64,000 nucleotides of DNA from JAAZGD01 sp964489555. Lineage in GTDB: Bacteria; Bacillota; Clostridia; Peptostreptococcales; Anaerovoracaceae. The stretch lies in NCBI GenBank assembly GCA_964489555.1, contig CAZAZF010000007.1:1-64000 (forward strand), written 5' to 3'. The stretch's first letter is position 1. Every line of letters begins with the position of its first letter. Position numbers and translations under genes: made by a program. The notes beneath the pieces were generated by a model. It saw nothing but the letters and a program-made list of their open reading frames with translations. It searched no databases and was not told where the DNA came from. This document shows positions 25,797 through 33,083 of the stretch, piece after piece.

Positions 25797-28280
25797 ATGA
25801 AGAAGAAAGTTGTAATCGTTGGTGGTGTGGCCGGTGGAGCCACAACCGCTACCCGACTTCGTAGGCTGGACGAAGAAGTGGAAATCCTGATCTTGGAACG
25901 GGGGGAATATATTTCTTACGCCAATTGCGGTCTGCCCTACCATGTGGGAGATGTAATCAAGGAACGTGAAGCCTTGCTTTTGCAAACACCGGAACGCATG
26001 AAAGCCCGTTACAATGTGGATGTAAAGGTCTTCCATGAAGTAACTGCCATTCATCCAAAAGAAAAACTGCTGACCCTTCGGAATGGCAGCACCGGGGAAA
26101 TTATGGAAGAAAGTTATGATGTGTTGGTCCTCGCCACCGGGTCTTCTCCCTTGAAGCCAACCATACCAGGCATAGACAACCCTAATATTTTCTCTCTATG
26201 GACTGTGCCCGATACGGACACCATTAAAAATTACATCCATCAACACCAACCTAGAAGAGCAGCTGTCATTGGAGGCGGTTTTATTGGCGTAGAAATGGCA
26301 GAAAATCTCCACGCTGCCGGTCTGGAGGTGGATCTCATCGAGATGATGAATCAAATCATGTCTCCCTTAGATTTTGAAATGGCAGAAATTCTTCATGAAA
26401 ATATGGATATGAATGGAGTCCATCTCTATTTAGGAGATGGCGTATCAAGATTTGACGCCAAGGACTCCATGACTACTATTACTCTCAACAGCGGCAAGAC
26501 CATCGATACGGATATGGTGATTCTGTCCATAGGGGTGAACCCCAATAGTCAACTTGCCAAAGAATCCGGCCTGGCTTTGAACGAAAGAGGCGGCATCGTA
26601 GTGGATTCCACCCTTCGAACCAGTGATCCAAACATCTATGCCGTAGGGGATGTGATTCAAGTTGAGAACCATGTGATGAAAACTCCTTGCATGGTTCCTC
26701 TGGCGGGACCTGCCAACAAACAGGCTCGAATTTGCGCCAATAACATCCTGGGGAAATCCGAAGAATATCGAGGCACTCAAGGCACTGCCATTGCCAAAGT
26801 ATTTGACTTAACCGCCGCCAGCGTTGGTATGAACGAAAAACAACTTAAGGCCTTGGGGCAAGAAAAAGGCAAGGATTACTTCACTGCTCTCATCAACCAG
26901 AAATCCCATGCCGGTTATTACCCGGGAGCCACTCCTCTGAATCTCAAAATGATTTTCGATGGTTCCGGGAAAATATTAGGAGCACAAGCGGTAGGTCAAG
27001 ATGGAATTGACAAGCGTATCGATGTTTTGGCCTCTGCCATGCGCCTTTCCGCCACTATCTACGATTTAAAAGAACTGGAACTGGCCTATGCACCTCCTTT
27101 TAATTCTGCAAAGGATCCGGTGAACATGCTGGGATTTGTTGCTGAAAATGTGTTGGAGGGCCTGGTTGAGTTTGTGGATTGCATGGAATTGGACCACATG
27201 ATAGAGGCAAAAGAGGATTTCACACTTTTAGATATCAGTGAATCAGAAGAGCGGTTGGTGTACGCCATTCCCAACTCTGTGCATATTCCGTTAGGCCAGT
27301 TGCGAAATCGGTATCATGAGCTAGACCCGGAAAAACAAGTGGTGGTGTATTGTACCATCGGGGTTCGCTCTTACAATGCGGCACGAATTCTAAAAGGCAA
27401 CGGTTTCCAAAAGGTATCCACCTTAGCGGGAGGATGTTCCCTGTACAAAACCCTCCATTATCGTGAGTTGAATAGCCATTTCAAAACTACTATGCCAACC
27501 CAAATGCCATCTGTTTTGCCGAGAGAGGAAAATGAAATGATGATTTTAAACTGTGCCGGACTGCAGTGTCCGGGACCCATAATGAAAGTGAACGAATCCT
27601 TGAAGAGTCTTGAGGATGGCCAGATCTTACAAGTATCTGCCACCGATATGGGGTTTCCACGGGATGTGGAAAGCTGGTGTCGAAGAACTGGAAATACATT
27701 CCTTCGGTCAGAGCGGAAGGATAAGATGAACATTGTATATATTCAAAAGGGTTTGGCAACGGAGTCCGCTCCCGTCATACCGGCAAACCAAAATAGTATT
27801 CCGTCTTCTTCGGAAAACAAAACCATCATCGTTTTCAGCGGGGATTTGGACAAGGTATTGGCCTCCTTTATTATCGCCAACGGCGCTGCCGCCATGGGAC
27901 GCAAGGTAACCATGTTCTTCACATTTTGGGGGCTGAATGCCCTGAGAAAATCGGAGAAAAACTCCGTCAAAAAACCCTTTATGGACAAAATGTTTGGTAC
28001 CATGATGCCCAGAGGTGCTTCCAAACTTTCCTTATCCAATATGAACATGGGCGGTATGGGTACTAAAATGATGAAGATGGTGATGAAGGATAAGAACGTA
28101 CAATCACTGGAAGAGCTCATGCAGCAAGCTATGGCAAATGGTGTTCACATCATGGCCTGTACCATGTCCATGGATATCATGGGAATTACCCAAGAAGAGT
28201 TGATTGACGGGGTAGAATTAGGTGGTGTGGCCACTTATCTGGGAGAAGCGGAAGAATCCAATGTGAATCTCTTTATATAA
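25797..28280 (+). CDS. Four-domain persulfide/CoA-disulfide reductase: FAD oxidoreductase-rhodanese-TusA-DsrE fusion
   Basis: The ~827-residue protein has, in order: a CoA-disulfide-reductase-type FAD/NAD(P)H oxidoreductase (1-~450; GGVAGGATTATRLRR, redox Cys in SYANCGLPYHVGD ~41, GGGFIGVEMAENL); a rhodanese domain (~470-555; active-site Cys in VVYCTIGVRSYNAARIL); a TusA-like domain (CPGP ~591); and a DsrE-like domain (~670-827; MACTMSMDIMGIT). Such fusions reduce CoA disulfides or persulfides and pass sulfane sulfur from Cys to Cys in the cytoplasm. ATG at 25797 suits the GAGG site better than ATG at 25791. It is monocistronic, with a terminator after it. Confidence 0.9.
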   Translation: MKKKVVIVGGVAGGATTATRLRRLDEEVEILILERGEYISYANCGLPYHVGDVIKEREALLLQTPERMKARYNVDVKVFHEVTAIHPKEKLLTLRNGSTGEIMEESYDVLVLATGSSPLKPTIPGIDNPNIFSLWTVPDTDTIKNYIHQHQPRRAAVIGGGFIGVEMAENLHAAGLEVDLIEMMNQIMSPLDFEMAEILHENMDMNGVHLYLGDGVSRFDAKDSMTTITLNSGKTIDTDMVILSIGVNPNSQLAKESGLALNERGGIVVDSTLRTSDPNIYAVGDVIQVENHVMKTPCMVPLAGPANKQARICANNILGKSEEYRGTQGTAIAKVFDLTAASVGMNEKQLKALGQEKGKDYFTALINQKSHAGYYPGATPLNLKMIFDGSGKILGAQAVGQDGIDKRIDVLASAMRLSATIYDLKELELAYAPPFNSAKDPVNMLGFVAENVLEGLVEFVDCMELDHMIEAKEDFTLLDISESEERLVYAIPNSVHIPLGQLRNRYHELDPEKQVVVYCTIGVRSYNAARILKGNGFQKVSTLAGGCSLYKTLHYRELNSHFKTTMPTQMPSVLPREENEMMILNCAGLQCPGPIMKVNESLKSLEDGQILQVSATDMGFPRDVESWCRRTGNTFLRSERKDKMNIVYIQKGLATESAPVIPANQNSIPSSSENKTIIVFSGDLDKVLASFIIANGAAAMGRKVTMFFTFWGLNALRKSEKNSVKKPFMDKMFGTMMPRGASKLSLSNMNMGGMGTKMMKMVMKDKNVQSLEELMQQAMANGVHIMACTMSMDIMGITQEELIDGVELGGVATYLGEAEESNVNLFI

Positions 28281-28286
28281 ATAACC

Positions 28287-28314
28287 AGAGGCGGGGAATG
28301 CCCCCGCCTCTTTT
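28287..28314. terminator. Bidirectional terminator between convergent genes
   Basis: GAGGCGGGG (28288-28296) and CCCCGCCTC (28302-28310) form a 9-bp GC-rich stem. On the plus strand TTTT follows. On the minus strand TGGTTATTT follows, so it may also stop transcription from ychF, which ends at 28357. Confidence 0.85.
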
Positions 28315-28356
28315 CAATAAATTTTCAGCCTGTTTTCGCAGCCTATCTTCGTGGTG

Positions 28357-29454
28357 CTAAACATTAAACAAAAAATGGATAATATCTCCGTCCTTTACCA
28401 CATACTCTTTTCCTTCCGAACGGACCATTCCTTTTTCTTTGGCATGTACCAGGTTCCCCCCAGAATCCATTAAGTTATCGAAGGAAATGGTCTCTGCCCG
28501 TATAAACCCTTTTTCAAAATCCGTATGAATTTTCCCGGCAGCTTGCGGCGCCTTGGTTCCCCGTTTAATGGTCCATGCCCGAACCTCCGGCTCTCCCGCT
28601 GTAAGAAAAGAAATCAGATCCAACAAAGAATAGCTGGCTTTGATGAGTTGGTCCAATCCCGACTCTTTGATTCCCAATTCTTGAAGAAACAACTCTCTTT
28701 CCTCTGAATCCAACTCCGCCAACTCTGCTTCCACCTTCGCACATATCACTACAACTTCAGACCCTTCATTTCGGGCCCATGCTTGCACCGCGGCTACGTG
28801 CGGATTCTCCTTCTCTGCCAGTTCCTTTTCGGAAACATTGGCAGCATAGATAACCGGCTTTGAAGACAGTAAATCCCAGGAGCGAATCCACTCTTCTTCT
28901 TCTTTGGAACACTGAGGATATAAGGTTCTGGGAGATATGCCCTGTTCCAATAAGCCGAACACTTTTTTCATCCATTCTAATTCTGTCACCAAAGAACGAT
29001 CGCCTTTGAGATTTTTTTCCATTCTTTGGATCCGGCGCTCCAACATTTCCAAATCGGAAAAAACCAACTCCAAATGGATGGTTTCGATGTCCTCTAAAGG
29101 ATCTGCCTTCCCGGACACATGAACTACATTGTCGTCCTGAAAACATCGTACCACATGGACGATGGCAGCCACTTCCCGGATATGGCCCAAGAACTTATTC
29201 CCTAGGCCTTCTCCTTTTGAAGCCCCTTTCACCAACCCTGCAATATCCGTAAACTCAATGGTCGTATATACGGTCTTCTTTGAGTGATACATTTCATGCA
29301 AAATATCTATTCGACGATCCGGTACCGTAACCACTCCCACATTGGGTTCAATGGTACAGAAGGGATAGTTTGCTGCTTCCGCTCCGGCTTTGGTAATGGC
29401 ATTGAATAATGTACTCTTTCCTACATTAGGTAGCCCTACGATGCCCAGTTTCAT
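28357..29454 (-). CDS. ychF: Ribosome-binding GTPase/ATPase YchF
   Basis: This Obg-related P-loop protein of about 365 residues has G1 GLPNVGKST, the YPFCTIEPNVGVV segment, FTDIAGLVKGASKGEGLGNKF (G3) and the YchF-type NVSE in place of NKxD (G4), which favours ATP. A coiled coil and a C-terminal TGS domain (AGKIHTDFEKGFIRAETI) follow. The ORF opens at 29490, but ATG at 29454 has AAGGAGA upstream and gives the family start MKLGIVGLPN. It overlaps the lgt stop by 4 nt. Confidence 0.96.
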   Translation of the reverse strand: MKLGIVGLPNVGKSTLFNAITKAGAEAANYPFCTIEPNVGVVTVPDRRIDILHEMYHSKKTVYTTIEFTDIAGLVKGASKGEGLGNKFLGHIREVAAIVHVVRCFQDDNVVHVSGKADPLEDIETIHLELVFSDLEMLERRIQRMEKNLKGDRSLVTELEWMKKVFGLLEQGISPRTLYPQCSKEEEEWIRSWDLLSSKPVIYAANVSEKELAEKENPHVAAVQAWARNEGSEVVVICAKVEAELAELDSEERELFLQELGIKESGLDQLIKASYSLLDLISFLTAGEPEVRAWTIKRGTKAPQAAGKIHTDFEKGFIRAETISFDNLMDSGGNLVHAKEKGMVRSEGKEYVVKDGDIIHFLFNV

Positions 29455-30236
29455 TCCCTTATCTCCTTCCCTGCTTCCCTCTTCTTCCATCTCATGTATA
29501 ATATCACATAGAAAATCAGTGACAATATAATCACCGTCCCACTAAGCAGCTGGGCTTGCCGGAAGGGTCCCAACATCAAACTATCGGTTCGAAGCCCTTC
29601 CACAAAAAATCTCTCGATGCTATATAACCCGCTATACAGCAAGAGGATTTGACCCGTGAATTTTCGCCGATTCCCAATGTAGATCAACAGTGCAAACAGC
29701 AAAAAACACCAGACGGATTCATACAAAAATGTGGGATGAACCATTTGTCCATCCACAGGAATGCCCCAGGGCAAATCTGTGGGTCCCCCATGGGCCTCTG
29801 AATTAAAGAAATTGCCCCATCTGCCTATGGATTGAGCCAAAGCAACTCCCGGCACAGCCGCATCCAAGACATCCGCCGGATGATACCCATACTTTCTACA
29901 CAAAAGAGCAACCGCAATAAAAGCAAGAATTAATCCCCCGTGTATGGCCAATCCACCCGTTCGGATGTTGATGATTTTCAACCAATTAACGGTTCCCTCA
30001 GAGGTAAGATACCAGGACCAATTGAAAAGTACATAATAAAGCCTTGCCCCAATGATTCCAACGGGAATTCCAAGTATCAGAAGGTCTAGCAGACGGTTCG
30101 GATCCAATCCGTAGATTGGCCCTCTGCGCATCATCACCCATCCCCCCAAAACCATTCCTAGGGCAATCAGGATGCCATACCATCGAATCTCTATTCCAAT
30201 TAAGGTAAATGCTATGGGGTTCGGTTCAAAAAGCAT
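29451..30236 (-). CDS. lgt: Prolipoprotein diacylglyceryl transferase Lgt
   Basis: The ~261-residue polytopic membrane enzyme transfers diacylglycerol from phosphatidylglycerol to the lipobox Cys. The Lgt signature GRWGNFFNSEAHGG and the catalytic-region GGLAIHGGLILAF are present, with about seven membrane segments. The ORF extends to 30488, but that part is only the shifted frame of deoC. ATG at 30236 gives MLFEPNPIAFTLIGIEIRWYG, overlaps the deoC TAA as TAATG, and has AGGGAG upstream. Confidence 0.95.
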   Translation of the reverse strand: MLFEPNPIAFTLIGIEIRWYGILIALGMVLGGWVMMRRGPIYGLDPNRLLDLLILGIPVGIIGARLYYVLFNWSWYLTSEGTVNWLKIINIRTGGLAIHGGLILAFIAVALLCRKYGYHPADVLDAAVPGVALAQSIGRWGNFFNSEAHGGPTDLPWGIPVDGQMVHPTFLYESVWCFLLFALLIYIGNRRKFTGQILLLYSGLYSIERFFVEGLRTDSLMLGPFRQAQLLSGTVIILSLIFYVILYMRWKKREAGKEIRE

Positions 30237-30916
30237 TACTTCTGGTCTCCCTTTGATATAAATTCTTCCATAATGGCAACGGAAGCCGATGCCCCTAACC
30301 GGCTGGCCCCTGCTTCCATCATTTTTTGCGCCGTAATCAAATCCCGAATTCCACCGGAAGCTTTCACACCCATGTCCATTCCTACTGTTTTTCTCATAAG
30401 AGATACCGCCTCCACGGTGGCGCCTCCCTTTGAAAATCCCGTAGATGTTTTTACATAATCTGCGCCTGCTTTTTTCGCCAACTGACATGCCAACACGATT
30501 TCTTCCTCCGTCAACAAATCAATTTCCAATATGACTTTTACCAGAGCATCCTGCTCATGGGCAAATTGGCAAACCACCAGGATATCTTGTTCCACCTCTT
30601 CCATCTTGCCATCAAGCAAGGGCCCGATGGGCAGAACCATATCGATTTCCGAAGCGCCATGAGAACAAGCCCAGTCCGTTTCATATGCCTTGGCTTGTGT
30701 TGACATAGCCCCCAAGGGAAAACCTACTACACAAGCCACCTTGACCGGTGTTCCCACTAGCAACGAAACCGCTAGGGGTACAAACCGAGAGTTTACACAT
30801 ACGGAATGGAACTCGTACTTTCGCGCCTCTTCACATAACTTGATAATATCCCCTTCTTTTGCCTCCGGCTTTAACAAGGTGTGATCAAAATAGCGCTGAA
30901 ATCCCATTTCATTCAT
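30236..30916 (-). CDS. deoC: Deoxyribose-phosphate aldolase
   Basis: This ~226-residue class I aldolase splits 2-deoxyribose 5-phosphate into acetaldehyde and glyceraldehyde 3-phosphate. Visible are FDHTLLKPEA, the VACVVGFPLG strand, KVILEIDLLTEEE and the Schiff-base lysine in VKTSTGFSKGGATVE, plus GVKASGGIR. The ORF opens at 31033, but ATG at 30916 has AAGGGAGAA upstream and gives the family length. Its acetaldehyde product links to acyl-CoA chemistry, which fits the upstream pduL gene. Confidence 0.96.
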   Translation of the reverse strand: MNEMGFQRYFDHTLLKPEAKEGDIIKLCEEARKYEFHSVCVNSRFVPLAVSLLVGTPVKVACVVGFPLGAMSTQAKAYETDWACSHGASEIDMVLPIGPLLDGKMEEVEQDILVVCQFAHEQDALVKVILEIDLLTEEEIVLACQLAKKAGADYVKTSTGFSKGGATVEAVSLMRKTVGMDMGVKASGGIRDLITAQKMMEAGASRLGASASVAIMEEFISKGDQK

Positions 30917-30963
30917 AGGCTTTCTCCCTTCTTCCCTTTGATTCATCAAACGGTATGAACAAG

Positions 30964-30995
30964 GAAAACCGGCCTCTTCGGAAAAAAACGCCGGT
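30964..30995 (-). terminator. Possible weak terminator between pduL and deoC
   Basis: On the minus strand ACCGGC (30995-30990), a 16-nt loop and GCCGGT (30973-30968) are followed by TTTCCTT. The 6-bp stem and large loop make it a weak candidate that would cut rather than stop read-through into deoC. Confidence 0.35.
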
Positions 30996-31037
30996 ACTCC
31001 CTCATCTGCTCTTTCTTTTTTGTGACAAACCACTATC

Positions 31038-31613
31038 CTATACCGTCACAATCTCTCCTACGCCGTCCGGTCCCAGGCCAGCCGCATTCCCCTCGTCTGT
31101 GTCCAAATGGAATTCGCACTGATGTCCTTCACCGGATCGAACCAGCACTTTGTGAAACGTAATACCGCGTTCACCTTCCACCTGAATGCTAACCCAGTCC
31201 TTATCTTTTACACCGGCCTCTATAGCTTCTAGCGGAGAAAGGTGCACATGGCGCAGAGCCACTATGACGCCATGGTCAATCTCCACGGAACCACAAGGTC
31301 CGATTAATGTACATCCCGGAGTTCCTTCCAACTTTCCGGACTCTTTTACCGGAGCTTTAATGCCGATGATTCTAGCATCTGTCATTGCCAACTCCACTTG
31401 TGTTTCCGGTCGGGCAGGCCCAAGCACTCGCACGCCCTTTAATGTTCCTTTAGGGCCAACCACATCCACCTTTTCCTCTGCCGCATACTGACCTGGCTGC
31501 ACCAAAGGTTTAGTAGGGCACAAGTCATGGGTACACCCAAACAAAACATCAATATCTTTCTGGCATAAGTGCACATGCTTGTTGGATAGTCCAATTTTTA
31601 CTTCATAACCCAT
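31038..31613 (-). CDS. pduL: Phosphate propanoyltransferase/phosphotransacylase PduL
   Basis: This ~191-residue enzyme interconverts acyl-CoA and acyl phosphate. It is unrelated in fold to Pta. The zinc-binding motifs SNKHVHL near the N-terminus and ALRHVHLSPLEA in the middle are seen. There is no N-terminal microcompartment-targeting helix, so a cytosolic role as phosphotransacetylase in fermentation is likely. ATG at 31613 fits the AAAGGAG site better than ATG at 31619. Confidence 0.93.
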   Translation of the reverse strand: MGYEVKIGLSNKHVHLCQKDIDVLFGCTHDLCPTKPLVQPGQYAAEEKVDVVGPKGTLKGVRVLGPARPETQVELAMTDARIIGIKAPVKESGKLEGTPGCTLIGPCGSVEIDHGVIVALRHVHLSPLEAIEAGVKDKDWVSIQVEGERGITFHKVLVRSGEGHQCEFHLDTDEGNAAGLGPDGVGEIVTV

Positions 31614-31639
31614 CTTCATTTCTCCTTTATATAAAACTA

Positions 31640-32167
31640 TTACTTTAAATGACTGATGTAGGGAAGATTACGGTACTTTTGATCATAATCCAACCCGTAA
31701 CCGATAATAAAAATGTCCTCCACTTCAAATCCGATATAGTCTACATGGATTTCTGCACGACGGCCGGCCGGTTTGTCCAACAGTGTGCAAATTTTAAGAG
31801 ACTTGGGATTTCTACCCAAAAGATACCCTTTCAGGTAATTCAAGGTAATCCCGGAGTCTACAATATCTTCCACAATAATTACATTTTTTCCTTCTATACT
31901 GGTATCCAGATCTTTAATAATCCGAACAACCCCCGTGGTTTTTGTTTCCGCGCCGTAACTGGACACTGCCATGAAATCTATTTTCGTATCCAAGGATACA
32001 TTTTTAATCACATCGGAAAGCCAAAGGACAGCTCCCTTCAAAATTCCCACGAACAGAACTTCTTCCCCTTGATACTCCTCCGAAATTTGCTGGCCAATCT
32101 CTTCCGCTCTCTTTTGAATTTGTTCTTGCGTAATCAAAGTGGTTCCAACTTGATACTGATTGCTCAT
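31640..32167 (-). CDS. hpt: Hypoxanthine phosphoribosyltransferase
   Basis: The 175-residue type I phosphoribosyltransferase has the PRPP-binding signature NVIIVEDIVDSGITLNYL, the flexible-loop region DFMAVSSYGAETKTTG and the C-terminal VDYIGFEVEDIFIIGYGLDY. It makes IMP (and usually GMP) from the base and PRPP. Start at 32167 has AAGGAG 7 nt upstream. It follows the DUF1232 gene by 3 nt. Confidence 0.96.
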   Translation of the reverse strand: MSNQYQVGTTLITQEQIQKRAEEIGQQISEEYQGEEVLFVGILKGAVLWLSDVIKNVSLDTKIDFMAVSSYGAETKTTGVVRIIKDLDTSIEGKNVIIVEDIVDSGITLNYLKGYLLGRNPKSLKICTLLDKPAGRRAEIHVDYIGFEVEDIFIIGYGLDYDQKYRNLPYISHLK

Positions 32168-32170
32168 GGG

Positions 32171-32515
32171 CTACTCCTTTTCCTTGGCTTTGGAATATTC
32201 TTCCTTTACTTCATAGTCCACATCGTTGATGATGGTTTTTCCTCGATATTCTTTGGAAAGATCTACGGTTTTCTCCCCCAACCAATACGTATCCAGCGTC
32301 TCCCTCAAGTGGTAAAGAATCCACAACCACAAAATCAGATCATCCAAAAATCCCACAGGAAATATCACCGTCGGGATCAAATCAAAGGGCATAAAAACAT
32401 AAAATATGCCTAATAACACCAACAGCTTCTTTCGCCTTTTCACATTGGGATCCTTCATCATAGATTTAATGGCAATAAGCCGTTTCATGATGACTCTAAA
32501 GCTGATATATTGCAT
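32171..32515 (-). CDS. DUF1232/YkvA-family small membrane-associated protein
   Basis: The 114-residue protein carries the DUF1232 signature: two short hydrophobic helices with the motif FMPFDLIPTVIFPVGFLDDLIL, here given in outline by FDLIP and GFLDDL. Function is unknown. It overlaps the end of engB by 20 nt. The start at 32515 is supported by GGAGGA 6 nt upstream, inside engB; an internal ATG at 32488 lacks such a site. Confidence 0.85.
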   Translation of the reverse strand: MQYISFRVIMKRLIAIKSMMKDPNVKRRKKLLVLLGIFYVFMPFDLIPTVIFPVGFLDDLILWLWILYHLRETLDTYWLGEKTVDLSKEYRGKTIINDVDYEVKEEYSKAKEKE

Positions 32516-33083
32516 CCAATTCCTCCATCAGTTCTTCCACCCCGGTCCGTTTCAATGCGGACACTGGAATCACCTTGTCTTCTTTGGAAAGATTTAACGT
32601 TTTTCGAATTAGTGTCAGTTGCTTTGACAAATCATTTCGTGAAACCTTATCTGCTTTGGTAGCTACCACCAACCCATCCAACCCATAATGTCTTAAATAC
32701 TCGTACATCTGAATGTCTTGTTTGGTGGGTTCATGACGAAGGTCTACCAGCTGCACTACTTTTCGAAGAGTTTTCCTGCTTCTTAAATATCTTTCCACCA
32801 TGGTGCCCCAGTTGGCGGTAATCTGTTTGGAAACTTTCGCATACCCATAGCCGGGAAGGTCTACTATACGAAATGCATCATTGATCTCATAAAAATTGAT
32901 GGTTCGGGTTTTCCCCGGGTTCCCCGAGACCCGGGCCAAGCTTTTTCTCCCTGTCATAAGATTTAGCAGCGATGACTTCCCCACATTCGATCGACCTGCA
33001 AAAGCAATTTCGATTCGATCCTCCGGCGGATACTGCTCCGGTTTCACTGCCACCGCTACCAACTCTACATTTTTAATAATCAT
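32496..33083 (-). CDS. engB: Ribosome biogenesis GTPase YsxC/EngB
   Basis: This 195-residue TrmE-Era-type GTPase is needed for 50S subunit assembly. G1 GRSNVGKSSLLN, G3 DLPGYGYAKV, G4 ATKADKV and G5 SALKRTG are all present. The start overlaps the lon stop (4 nt), the usual lon-ysxC order of Bacillus and Clostridia. Confidence 0.97.
   Translation of the reverse strand: MIIKNVELVAVAVKPEQYPPEDRIEIAFAGRSNVGKSSLLNLMTGRKSLARVSGNPGKTRTINFYEINDAFRIVDLPGYGYAKVSKQITANWGTMVERYLRSRKTLRKVVQLVDLRHEPTKQDIQMYEYLRHYGLDGLVVATKADKVSRNDLSKQLTLIRKTLNLSKEDKVIPVSALKRTGVEELMEELDAIYQL

Noticed and set aside
30237..30488. 84-residue N-terminal extension of lgt.
   Set aside because: It is the shifted reading of the deoC C-terminal coding region; the true Lgt start MLFEPNP overlaps the deoC stop.
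31649..32413. 254-residue plus-strand ORF antisense to hpt and the DUF1232 gene.
   Set aside because: It covers genes with clear family motifs on the other strand, has no ribosome binding site and a composition typical of a shadow frame.
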